A stretch of 64,000 bases of DNA from Agrostemma githago (Eukaryota > Streptophyta > Magnoliopsida > Caryophyllales > Caryophyllaceae). This document shows, one piece after another, positions 35,131 to 45,490 of the stretch. Under the pieces are notes generated by a model. That model saw nothing but the letters and a program-made list of their open reading frames with translations, did no database searches and was not told where the DNA came from. Numbering within the stretch: the first letter of the stretch is position 1; each line of letters opens with the position of its first letter. The position numbers and the translations under genes were made by a program. The stretch is from the NCBI GenBank assembly GCA_958450325.1, contig OY288250.1, positions 43,188,683 to 43,252,682 on the forward strand, read 5' to 3'.

Positions 35131-36501
35131 CTACTTTTGGTCCTTGGGGATATGCCCAAACGTCCACCGGTCATCATGTGGCCCCAAGGGAGGCTCATCT
35201 TCTTCCTTGCTTAGCAACTTGTTGTCAAGCCCATGGTTCGGGCACTCATCTTCCTCCATATCGGAGTCGTCATCCTCGAGTACATAAGAGTACTCTTTCA
35301 AGCTTTGTCCCGATCCTTCCCCTAGATCGATGTCTTCCTTGGCATGGATCATATTACATGTCTCGGTCATAGGCGAAGTGTTGCCTTGGAGGTCAAACAC
35401 TAACTCCTCGTCGCCTAGTTGAAAAGTGATCCTACCCTTCTTCACATCGATCACGGCACCGACGGTGTGTAAAAATGGGCGTCCAAGGATGATGGGAGTG
35501 TTAGCATCCTCCGGCATGTCAACCACAATGAAGTCGACCGGAATGAAGAACTTCCCTATTTGTACCGGCACATCCTCCAACATTCCCAATGGTCGGTTAA
35601 GAGACTTATCGGCCATTTGGAGTGTAATGGACGTACACTTCAACTCCGTCATCCCTAATCGCTCACAAATGGTGTAGGGAATAATGCTCACACTTGCACC
35701 CAAATCACACATAGCTCTCTCGATCTTGTAATTGCCGATGGTGCATGGGATAGAGAAACTACCCGGGTCCTTCAACTTCGGAAGCGTAGAACCTTGAATA
35801 AGCTCGCTTACCACCCTAGTGAACGCTACCGTCTCTTCCATGTCGATGGACCTCTTCCTAGCTAGGATTTCCCGCATGAATTTTCCATATGCCGGGATTT
35901 GGGTAAGTAGCTCGGTGAACGGGACACTAACATCCAATTTCTTCACGATATTAAGGAACTTGTCGAATTGAGTGTCCGCCTTAGTCTTCATTTGCCTCAA
36001 TGGGTAAGGCAACTTGATTTGGTACTTGTTTTGATCATTAAGGGTGGACTCTTCAAAGGACACTTTCCTTTTTCCCTTGTCTTTCTCTTGAAGAGGAGGA
36101 GGGTTGTCTTCTTGAGGTTTCTCGACCTCCCTTGAGACTTGCTCCTCAATTGGAATGTCAAAGCTTGACTCTTCTTGATTTGGAGATGTCATTTGCATTG
36201 TCGGTTCTTGTATTGGCTCTTGCTCATTAGGTGAAAAAGGGGGTTCATAGGACGCACCACTCCTCGTAGTAATAGCATTTACATGCTCAAATTTTGGTGT
36301 TTCGCCTTGAGGAGGTAGTTGTCCCTTTTGTCTTGAGGAGCTCCCCGAAGCTAGTTGAGATATTTGAGTCTCAAGTATCTTCATACGGGTGTCTCTTATC
36401 GCGTTTTCCCCTTGAATATAAGTGAAGAGCTCATGATGGTTTCTTGATATATCCATTTGACCTTGTTGCAAATCTTGGTTACTCCTTTGTATTTCTGTCA
36501 T
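35131..36501 (-). pseudogene. Athila-type Gag tail and aspartic protease
   Basis: A 456-codon frame. The N-terminal third is a Gln-rich coiled region followed by an Athila Gag-linker segment (LPYPLRQMKTKADTQFDKFL, AYGKFMREILARKR). The C-terminal part is retropepsin with CDLGASVSIIP as active site and TPIILGRPFLHT as flap motif. An acidic tail then ends in a stop, where autonomous Athila elements would go on into RT. A frameshift near 36505 separates it from the zinc-knuckle segment. It would process the Gag polyprotein. Confidence 0.85.
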
Positions 36502-36514
36502 TGTCTTTTGAATG

Positions 36515-37306
36515 TCAAAATCCCGAGTGGGGACGATGGATTATGCGGAGTATCGGTGAGGGCCAATGGAGTACCGTAGTCATGAATAGGAGACCGACTC
36601 CTAGGCTTGCTTTGTTGATGGCCTTGTGTTGCTTGTTGTTGTTGATGGTTCCCTTGGAACCCATGAGAATTGCCTTGATTAAGGCCTTGGTTGTGGTTTT
36701 GTTGACCTTGAAAGTTTCGGTTTCCTTGGAAACCGCCATGATTGAAGTTCCCTTGTTGGAACCCTTGCTTGTTGTTGAAGTTACCTTGGTTGTTTTGCTT
36801 GAAATTGTTGAAGGGTCTTTGGTTACCCGCATAACCTTGGTAACTTTCATTGTTGTCCCGTCCCGTAAAGGAGGTGGAACATAGGGATGATGTTGTTGTT
36901 GTTGTTGATGTTGAAGTGTTTGTTGTTGAGGGACTTGATTGGAAGCTTGGTATTGATTAGAGAAGGAGGCACCTTGCTTGAACGCTTGAAAGGCGTTCAC
37001 TTGCTCAATACTCCCTCTACAATGCATAGGATCATGACCAACGATTCCACAAGTATCGCACATCCCAAAGTAGGGCGTAGGAGGTGTGAACCCCAAAGCA
37101 TTCACTTCATGAATCGGTTGATGGTGGGATGAACTAGAGCCTTGGACTTGGTTGAGGTGGCTTTGGAGCTTCTTGTCAATAGTCTCCATGTGTGTTTTCA
37201 ATTGAGCTCCAAGGTCAATGCTTAGCTTAGTGATAGCATCGACCTCATGCATGCCTCCTCGGTGTGCCTTCCTAGGCCTAGAATATTGCGAATTATGCAC
37301 CGCCAT
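36515..37306 (-). pseudogene. Athila-type Gag nucleocapsid segment
   Basis: Contains the zinc knuckle CDTCGIVGHDPMHC (CX2CX4HX4C) and a Gln/His-rich stretch. Beyond about 36855 the frame turns into Lys/Thr-rich nonsense, while another frame there gives an Asn/Gln/Gly-rich region typical of these Gags, so one base has been gained or lost. A TAA in frame at about 37326 separates it from the capsid part. Confidence 0.75.
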
Positions 37307-37327
37307 CTCTTCGATTCTTGACCAAGT

Positions 37328-38191
37328 TTAGTCATCCTCCACTTCGGTAAACCTACCGTTAGATCCCATATTAAGTATGGCCCTCGAGTCTTCATATAGC
37401 CCATTCCAAAATTGTTGTACGAGGAACCATTGTGATAAGCCATGGTGTGGATAAGAACGGATCAAGGCTTTGAATCTTTCCCACGATTCGTAGAGGCTTT
37501 CATCATCGCGTTGTTGGAAACCCGTGATGGAGGCTCTCAATAGATTTGTCTTCTCCGGGGGATAGAATTGTTGGTAGAAGGCTAAGGCTAGCTTCTTCCA
37601 AGTATCAATGCCAAGTCTTGCTTTATCCAACCCCTTGAACCATTGCTTCGCCTTACCGATAAGAGAGAAAGGAAATAATACCCACCGAATTTGGTCTTGA
37701 GTTATTCCCGTTTGTGAAATAGCGTCACAATAGTCCGAAAAGGTTTCCATGTGTTGATGAGGATCTTCGGTTGGTAACCCGCTAAATTGACTTCTCTCGA
37801 CCAATTGGATAAATTGCGTTTTCGCCACAAAATTCCCGGTATATGCCTCCGGTAAAGTAGATGGACCCGGCAAAACGTCTTCCGTAAAGGTTGAGTGGGA
37901 AGAGAACTTAGGCATGATTGGATATAAGGGAGACGATGGTGGTGTAGACGGTGTTGATGTAGAAGAGGAGGGGGAACTAGGAGAAGAATCACCGAAGGGA
38001 TTGATGAAGGTCCCTCCGGCCGTCTCTCGAGGTGAGTTGCTCAAGTCGGTTCCTTGGGGTTGCCCTTGATGAGTGGTGCTTGCACTTGGTTGAGAGATCC
38101 TAACCCGATTAATCGTCCGTTGGCGAAAGGCTCGAAAGAGTCTCTCCGGCTCTGGATTAAAGAGATAGAAGTCGCCTCCCCTCCTAGGCAT
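37328..38191 (-). pseudogene. Athila-type Gag capsid
   Basis: A 287-codon frame starting MPRRGGDFYLFNPEPE. A Ser/Pro-rich N-terminal region is followed by the retrotransposon Gag core (QFSGLPTEDPHQHMETFSDY, LFPFSLIGKAKQWFKG, FYPPEKTNLLRASITGFQQ, ESWERFKALIRSYPHHGL). It starts about 190 bp after the primer site, the usual gag position. A stop follows FTEVEDD where the frame should continue into the zinc knuckle. Confidence 0.88.
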
Positions 38192-38382
38192 ACACTACAC
38201 ACTAGAACAAACGTAAAAACACCTAGTGCTTTATGGGCACTAGGCAACGACAATAACAAACACGACTAGAGACAAAGAGAAAAAGAAGAAAAACTAGAGA
38301 ATATTCACAAGAGATGATGAGAGAGCATAAAGAAGGGTAACTAAGTCTAGAGATAAGCAAACTAAGTCTAAACAATGCACCG

Positions 38383-38403
38383 TCCCCGGCAACGGCGCCA
38401 AAT
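38383..38403 (-). other. Primer-binding site, Athila-like element
   Basis: Minus strand reads ATTTGGCGCCGTTGCCGGGGA next to the LTR end CTACCATCA. The same site follows the LTR at 62939. Athila elements typically use an Asp-tRNA-type primer with this sequence. Confidence 0.85.
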
Positions 38404-39454
38404 TGATGGTAGAGATTTGTCACGTCCCTAGCCAACAATATAACACCGACTAACCTAGTGGGTAGCTAGGGTAAGTCGGGATCGATTCCACGAGGACGGT
38501 AATTCAAGGTTTAGACTAGGTTTACCTACAACAAGACTAGATTACCGAACGAACACAAAGAGTGCGATAAATGGAAAACTATTGAGGAGGAGGAATAAGA
38601 ACTAGACTAATGATCGAACTAATGAATAAACTAGAAGAACTATGACTAACTAAGACGGTGAACTCAAATATGGAAAGAAGTGGGGTAGGTCGGGTTCATA
38701 GAGGTAGAAGGATAATTGGGGTGATCAAAGGTAAAGGTGTCTCCTAATCGCTAGAGTCGGTCCGGGCTCTCGCAACTTAGACCGATGTCAAGGTGAGTCC
38801 GGACTCTCGCAACTTAGACTCTAGTCGGCACTCTCGTGACTATGACTATTCTCAACATTTCCACAAAATAAACAATCAATGAGAAGATGAATACAAGCAT
38901 GGGAAGCATGGCCACTACAACTCATACAAGCATATCAACAAACACATGGAGTGCTTACAATGTGACTAACAACAAAGACACAACCTTTTCCCCTAAATCA
39001 ACCCTAATCATCCATAATCTACCCCTAATCCCCCTACTAACCCCACAAAGAAACTACTCACTCATTATCAAAGAGAAATTAACACTAACAAGAGAGAACA
39101 AACTAAACATCCAAGCATTCATTATGAGCAATCAAGAACAATAACAATAATAACATAAAAAGATGGAAACAAGATTAAATAAACTAAGAACAAGAGTAAA
39201 GATGATTATACCAATACTAGATGAGGAAAAGATGAGAACTTGTATAAATAAGACACCCAAATAGAACTCCAAGGTTGTCAATCTTGGAATAATCTTCAAG
39301 AATCTTCTTAATACAAGATTAATTACAATAATTAACTAAGGATTAACTAGGATTAAGGAAAGATTAAAGCTAATGAGAGAGAGTAAATCTAGGGTTTTGG
39401 AGGCTTAAACTAATGTAGGTTAAGATAAGATGTCTTAAAATTACAAGAAGGGAG

Positions 39455-39463
39455 TATATATAT
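39455..39463 (-). promoter_or_regulatory. Athila LTR TATA box
   Basis: TATATATAT on the minus strand, about 53 bp downstream of the palindrome array. Confidence 0.65.
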
Positions 39464-39515
39464 GGGTACAAGAATGAGGAAGAAGAAAAGAGAAGAGCGG
39501 GTGAGCTGTAGCCCA

Positions 39516-39639
39516 TCCCGATCGGGAAGGGTTCTTCCTTCCCGATCGGGAAGGGCTCAACCCGACCGGGAAGGGCCCACAGTGGCGCTTCTAAATGTGC
39601 CTTCCTTCCCGATCGGGAAGGCTATTATCCCGACCGGGA
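39516..39639 (-). promoter_or_regulatory. Five-palindrome array, Athila right LTR
   Basis: TCCCGATCGGGA (39516-39527), CCTTCCCGATCGGGAAGG (39537-39554), CCCGACCGGG (39561-39570), CCTTCCCGATCGGGAAGG (39604-39621), TCCCGACCGGGA (39628-39639). Centres are about 24, 20, 47 and 21 bp apart. CACAGTGGCGCT lies in the wide gap. Confidence 0.88.
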
Positions 39640-39985
39640 AGGGTCTTGTATGCTTTCATTAAGAGCTCTAGGGTCCCTCCTTGTATCTTATGGGCTTCCC
39701 GTCGATTCTCGGGACTCGGGATCGGGTCTCGGAGGCTCGGGATTGGGACCCAAGGTCTCGGGGTCGATTCCAAGGTCTCGAGTCATCGTTCCTTTATCGC
39801 GTTGGCTCCAAAATGTGTATGTATTGAGTCGGAATCATTCCAACTCTTCCAAATCGGGCTCGGGAACCTGAAATGGACTAAAGGAAGCATAAGAAGCCCA
39901 TGAATCGCTCCCAAGGAGCGATTCCACAAGGAAAATGGGACCAAAACACTACGAATAGGCACTACAAAAGACACTTATCAATAAC

Positions 39986-40501
39986 TCATCCAACCCGAAT
40001 GACCTAACTCGAATAAGCCAACTCGAACTAGGACCCGACACCCAAACTAAAGACTCGAGTTTGAAGTGTAACCCAATTTGACCCGTCGTGACCCGAAACT
40101 GTCCCGGATGTTATCATAGAAAACAAGTTGATATTTATAAATAAGTTGAAAATAGCATACCAAAAAATGACTCGAACCCGAAATGATCCGGTTCGACCCA
40201 AACTAAACCCAAATCTAATAGCTCGAAAGTAGTCCGACCTGAAACTGACCTAACTCGAACCCGACACGGTTAACCAGTTTGCCAGGTTTACCGTTATAGC
40301 ACAATTGAAAACATGAATTGATGAAATAAAAAATAAAATAAAATAGGGAATATACTTCCTACTTTAAAAAAATTACTTGCTACAGTTTTCAAGTAACTTC
40401 AAACCTGCAACAATTTTTACTTGAAAATAGGCAATTCCAATAAAATAGGGAAAATCCCACGTTCATCATATGTACTTGAAAAAAAAATCTTAAAACCTAG
40501 T
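39986..40501. other. ACCCGA-rich non-coding remnant
   Basis: Host sequence between two retrotransposons, rich in AACCCGA/GACCCG words as in hAT-like elements of this window. No ORF and no clear termini. Confidence 0.5.
40497..40501. other. Target-site duplication CTAGT (left)
   Basis: CTAGT before TGTAGACACC is repeated at 56232-56236 after GTCCACA, defining one complete insertion. Confidence 0.95.
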
Positions 40502-40914
40502 TGTAGACACCCGCATTTTGACTGCCACGTGTCTATGGTAGTCTTCGAAAAACACCCGATGATGATCAGACGCAAACGTGACTTGGTATACTTGGACTTG
40601 GGCTCGGAATCAATAATATCCGACATGGACATTTAGCGGAGTAAAAATCTCACAAAACAGACCTCAAATTCAGGCCCAGTGGGTCGTTCCGAGCAAAATA
40701 AGACTAATTTGGGTCAAAACCGACACCAACAATAAATCCCGTCTTTTGGCGACCGGGTCAAAACCCGGTCAAAGACTAAACCGTCTCACAAAACAGCCAA
40801 ATTCATTCTCGAAACTGGCGCCCGAAATCTAATCCAAACAAATCAAGCCAAATCAAGCCAAATCAATCAAAGAGTAATCAAGGTCAATCATTCCCGATTT
40901 AGCACGTAATTGAT

Positions 40915-41025
40915 CCACTCGGTCGAGTGGATTGACCCACTCGATCGAGTGGAGCGTCAAAAGAGCTGTCCAGGTTCATTCACGAGGGAACTCGACCGAG
41001 TGCACTAGGGCCACTCGGTCGAGTG
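40915..41025 (+). promoter_or_regulatory. Four-palindrome module, promoter-proximal, copy C 5' LTR
   Basis: CCACTCGGTCGAGTGG (40915-40930), CCACTCGATCGAGTGG (40937-40952), ACTCGACCGAGT (40990-41001), CACTCGGTCGAGTG (41012-41025). Centre spacings 22, 51 and 23 bp; the last ends 20 bp before the TATA box. Duplicated in the 3' LTR at 54090-54200. Confidence 0.9.
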
Positions 41026-41045
41026 ACCCTATGTCGAGGTCTCCC

Positions 41046-41053
41046 TATAAATA
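41046..41053 (+). promoter_or_regulatory. LTR TATA box, copy C
   Basis: TATAAATA in CTCCCTATAAATACCCC; conserved in the 3' LTR (54221-54228) and copy B. Confidence 0.85.
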
Positions 41054-41517
41054 CCCCATCAACCCCATGCATTTACACAACTCTTACACACAATTTCTAC
41101 ACAACTTTTGCACCTACATTTACCCTATATTTCTCCCATACTACACAATACTACGAGTCCTTACTGACCCTAAGCAATTCACACCAAAAAAACCGAGCCT
41201 TCGTCCCTCGAAAAAACCGGCGTAACACACATACACCCATACACACCATAACTCGCGTACATCCTCGATACTCCGGCGTCCCGTCGCTATTTACGAGTCC
41301 ATTTCCGAGGTCCCTACCTAGCATGTATGTTGAGGGTGTCCTAAACCCCATCTTGATCTCTACCATCTCGTCTCGTTATCATTTATTTTGTCGTATTTTG
41401 TATCATAATCATAATCGTAATAGCAGCATTAACGCTAATCCCCCCCCCCCCCCTTTTTTTTTTTTTTATATTTTTGTTTTATCATCCTTTCATCTTTACT
41501 AACGTTAATCATACCGC

Positions 41518-41564
<47 letters not shown>

Positions 41565-41929
41565 CTAAAAATTCGGTTTTGAATACGTTGGACTATCATA
41601 ATCGCCTAAGGTCATAGTTGAACGCATTTAATCCCTTTTCTATAATTAGTACGGAACCCGTTGACACGAAAACCGACATCACATAACCCGAAAGGGTTAG
41701 TTTCGATGTCGTGACGTAGAGGGAAACATTTCGTTACTAATTCAAAATCTCTAACACGATAATGACATTTTCACAAAAATCCCGACGACGGTATTATAAT
41801 CGTATATATACACGATTATAGTACCGGAGGTCAAGTTAAATTCAAATCGTGCGATATTTGTATTTAATTTGACCAACCGTCGATTTTAACCCAAAAAAAG
41901 CGTAACGAGTTATCACTCGTACAGGGGCT

Positions 41930-42035
41930 ATTCGACCGAGTACATATGCTACTCGATCGAGTAGCACCGAAAAAAGTGGGCAGTAGCTGCGTCTAAGGAC
42001 GCACTCGACCGAGTCAGGTCACGACTCGGTCGAGT
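41930..42035 (+). promoter_or_regulatory. Four-palindrome module, downstream LTR site, copy C 5' LTR
   Basis: ATTCGACCGAGT (41930-41941), ACTCGATCGAGT (41951-41962), ACTCGACCGAGT (42003-42014), ACTCGGTCGAGT (42024-42035). Spacings 21, 52 and 21 bp, with GGGCAGTAGCT in the wide gap. It would be inside the transcript. In the 3' LTR the first site is a perfect ACTCGACCGAGT; copy at 55121-55226. Confidence 0.88.
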
Positions 42036-43043
42036 GGGTCCTGTAACCCATAAAACCGAGGGCTTTGACACACACTTCAAGCCCTGTCCTTTTTACGACT
42101 TTAAGCCATCACGTGTAAAGACCATCACGTGATCTTCCTATTTTCAAAACCACGCATTTCACGACACGTAGAACGACTTTGACCGATCTCCTTCGTAGTG
42201 ATAAGTCGGGACAAGACTACGGGATGTGGGATCGGGCTAGCAATACGCCACAGTCCCATGTTTCCGTCCTTCATTTAGTACACAACATGATGTGTATTTA
42301 ACCGGGTTTAGTCCATCTACACATTTCGCGGTCTAGTTTACATACGGGTCCGTTTCCATCATTATTTTGTCTTTTATTATTTCGTTTATTATTATGTATC
42401 GTTGTATTGTGAATTCCGGGTTGTATTTCCGCCCGTGTAACTTGTACGTTATTTATTTCCTTTCGAGCTTTATTTATTTACTTGCTTAACGTTTTATAAA
42501 TGAACCTCACATGCTAAATCATTTCGACCATAATCAAGATGCATTAAATGACGTAGCAAACCAATAATTCACATGCTTAGCCCGAAAACGCTGTTTGCAT
42601 ATCATTTAGTCATTTTAGTAGCACGCGTACACGAACACGAACGATGTCTTAGTAGAGGCCGCCATGTGCGGGCGGGGTTGGGTGTCCTTAGTGGGCTTCC
42701 CAACACGTACCCTCACCCCTTACTCAGAACCTTTGGTTTCCGGATGTCCGAAACCCTTGGCGCACGAGAGTCATTTTATATACGAAAGCCGGTGTAAACG
42801 GTATCGATATAACAATGCAAGGGGACGAGCCCCATAAACTCTGAAATCGAAGTGGGCTTACTTTGTGTGTAGCCCATGACGACATTGAGTGGGCTCGTAT
42901 GGTTCCGAATAACCACAAAATTCGGTGGCGACTCCATTTTGACTTAAATTTCGAACCCGAGAACAATCTTACCACGAGATTCATTCGCCTACCCAAACCC
43001 GCGCGTGGCCGCGTCGGGGTGGACCTACGTCATGTCCACAATT

Positions 43044-43061
43044 TGGCGACTCCGCTGGGGA
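43044..43061 (+). other. Primer-binding site, Tat copy C
   Basis: TGGCGACTCCGCTGGGGA three bases after the LTR end, the Arg-tRNA-type site used by Ogre/Tat elements. Confidence 0.8.
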
Positions 43062-44284
43062 TACCTGATGAACCTTATGTCATCGGGGTTCCTAGGGTGA
43101 GGCTCGAAGAGAAATCGTTCGTAGATTAGTGCGCGCGCATTAGTTTAATGATTCATGCATAACCCAAATTTTCCCGGGCCGGTTACTTGTGACCGACGTC
43201 CCACTATACCGCGGTGCATTCCTACATGGGTGCACTAAAGACATCGATGGTGGAACTCGTATGGGTTTTGCGGCATGTCCTAAGACCAACTCGGCTTAGG
43301 GAGTCCGTCCTAAACACGAGAAAGCCATCGTTGTTGGTATAGACCCTATTTTGACCGACCGAGACTTAGTGTAAAGCATACATAAGAGTCGTTATGCTTG
43401 TTTGACTACATGCTACTTGGTTTCCGTGTCAATTTTCAAAAAAAAAACCGTCATTTCAAAATTGCATCTTTCCAAAAATACCCACCTTTCGAAAAACCCG
43501 AAATACTGTCCATTTCGGGACCCGACTTTCCAAAACACCCAAATTTGAAAAAACCCGAAATGCTGCCCATTTCGGGGCTCACCTTTTCAAAATATCCAAT
43601 TTTCAAAACTCGGAATGCCGCCGAAATTTAGGATCAACGATTTGACTCAGAGTATCCTTTTCTTTAGTCGGCATGCTGTCCGTTTTAACTCTCGAATTTC
43701 CGACACCGCTTTGATTTTCTGAATTTTCTTCAAAATTCTAATCTTGGTTTTTGAAATTCCGCTTTCCATTTTCGAACTATCGGAAATTCACCCTTTACAT
43801 ATTCCAACTTCAAACCTCCAACTTTCCTAAAATAGACCTTCCCTATTATAGAACCTACCGTCTATCCGTGTGTCAGGTCTTTGCATAGTACGTAAAGGGT
43901 TTATAGCGTCGAAACTCCGTCGATCTTATATCACGAGTTTCCCCCCTTTCCCGAGTCCGCCTTATTTGTCAAGGCACGACCAACCCGCGTGGGGCATACC
44001 CCTACAAAGGAAAGTCCGTCCATACACTCGAGTCAAAAGTCTGGGGAATAATCTCACATGGACCTTCCTTCGAACGGGACTAGGCCCACTAGGCCAAAAT
44101 CCTAAGGAAGTCATACCACCTACGAGTCATCCGTCTAGGTGTCTTTCTCGAGTCTTTTCCACTCAGTCCTTTTCTTTTGGGTCGCTCGGGATATACGTTT
44201 TCTATGGTTCCAAGATCTGGGTTTGGTTTCTGATTACGCGGTGTTCTTACAGACAGGCCGCCGGCAACCAGACACACTCGCAGG
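43062..44284 (+). other. Tat copy C 5' leader, non-coding
   Basis: A 1.2 kb untranslated leader. It holds a tandem repeat (43469-43625) and no convincing ORF. A CTTACAG acceptor-like site at about 44245-44251 precedes gag and could end a leader intron, which I cannot establish. Confidence 0.65.
43469..43625 (+). repeat. Tandem repeat in the leader, about 57 bp period
   Basis: About 2.7 copies of a unit containing CTTTCCAAAA, CACCCA, GAAAAACCCGAAAT and CTGCCCATTTCGGG. Confidence 0.75.
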
Positions 44285-45490
44285 ATGGAAGCTACTTTAA
44301 GCAGTCTGAAAACCTCTGTGGACACCATGATCGACAAACAGGCCGACATCGAAGCCCAACTAGCTGAAATGAGGACCGGGCAAATTGCTATCATTACTCG
44401 TTTGGCTGCAGTGGAGCAAAGGACTCCAAATACTGGGGTTACGGAACCTCTGGCTGAACTAGTTAGCTCGGTCCGCCGATTGGAAGAACAGGTTCACTTG
44501 ACTGGGAGTAACAATATCCATCGGGAGAATAGTCGTGAGTATAACCCGTTAAGTGACAAGCTACCCGCAAACCTGAACCTCACCGGTTTGCCCATGTTTG
44601 AAGGGACTGAAGACCCGTTACTACATGTACGGGCCTTCAAGGAGTTCATGGCCATCAAAGGGGTGGACTCTACCATGTTCAAGAGCCTATTTGCTGCGTC
44701 TCTTGAAAAGCACCCTCGGGCCTGGTACTACAGGCTAGACCCGAAGAAATACCCTACTTGGGATGATGTGGCCACCGAGTTTGCTCGGAACTATGCTGAC
44801 AACACCGAGATCCAAACCACAATGCGATCTCTGGAGGTCATGGCCCAAGAGCCGGAAGAAGGTTTTACCAAATACCTTCAACGCTGGAGAGCCGAGAGCG
44901 TGAAACTGGTCGATAAGCCCAGTGAGAAGACTTTGGTGGAGGCTTTTGTCAAGAACCTCCTCCCCTCCTACCGGGTTCACCTCCGATACGCTGTCATACC
45001 CAATTTCACCACCCTTACTGAAATGGGTATGAGGATCGAAGATGACTTAAGACTGGAAGGCCTCACTAAGGCCGCTGCCAAGGGTTACCAAGGGGCTTCT
45101 TCCTCCACTACCAAGCCCCAAGCAGCAACCCGCAGCATTTTTGACGCGGTTAATCTACTAGATGCCCCGTCCAAGAAGAACACCCCACCTCGGGTTTTCA
45201 CTGATATAGGTACTACCTATACTTATGCCTTACAAAGGCTATCCTCTAAAGGCCTAATCCAACCGATAGGCCCAACTCCTGAAGTTCCGGTCGAGCGACG
45301 CTCCAAGAACTACAATGCCCAAGCCTATTGCCAGTACCACCGAGGCAATGGGCATGATATCGAGAAGTGCTGGAAGCGGAAGCACTTGATCCAGGACCTG
45401 ATCGAAAGCGGTAAAATCCCGCTACCCGGAGATAAGCCCAGCAACAAGGAGAACCCTTTCAGCTCCCACGCCATCTTTACCGGGGGGTGA
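44285..45490 (+). pseudogene. Tat Gag (capsid and zinc-finger), copy C
   Basis: A 401-codon frame. Residues 1-75 are a coiled coil (TMIDKQADIEAQLAEM, VRRLEEQVHL). The capsid core follows (NLTGLPMFEGTEDPLLHVRAF, SLEKHPRAWYYRLDP, GFTKYLQRWRAESVKL). A C..H....H....C finger (CQYHRGNGHDIEKC) lies near residue 350. It would assemble virus-like particles in the cytoplasm. A one-base loss in the G run near 45485 (GGGGGG here, GGGGAGG in copy A) ends the frame; copy A reads through into the protease, so Gag and Pro were one polyprotein. Confidence 0.88.

Larger units (their letters stand above)
33837..39980 (-). mobile_element. Athila-like Ty3/gypsy element, gag-protease only, 6.1 kb
   Basis: Minus-strand order from 39980: LTR (TGATAAGTG...CTACCATCA), primer-binding site, Gag, zinc knuckle, protease. 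RT, RNase H, integrase and env-like genes are missing. ATAAC flanks both ends. The left LTR shares only its terminal 76 bp (33837-33912) clearly with the right LTR, though it also carries the palindrome array. All three coding segments are disrupted. Confidence 0.85.
38404..39980 (-). repeat. 5' LTR of the Athila-like element
   Basis: 1577 bp, TGATAAGTG...CTACCATCA on the minus strand. It resembles the LTR at 61295-62939 in terminal sequences, the block around GGAATCGCTCCTTGGGAGCG, palindrome cluster, TATA and the CGAGAGTCC-type repeats at 38755-38840. Confidence 0.9.
40502..43040 (+). repeat. 5' LTR of Tat copy C
   Basis: 2539 bp, TGTAGACACC...ATGTCCACA. Includes two palindrome modules, a TATA box, a C-run/T-run (41440-41467) and a TA run (41519-41560). 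Confidence 0.95.

Noticed and set aside
40915..41025. CRISPR-like reading of the regularly spaced palindromes
   Set aside because: Eukaryotic LTR context, only four units, unequal gaps and no cas genes.
41023..41502. 159-codon ORF in the Tat LTR (also at 54198)
   Set aside because: Lies in LTR promoter/leader DNA and ends in a homopolymer and TA run; frame length differs between the two LTRs.
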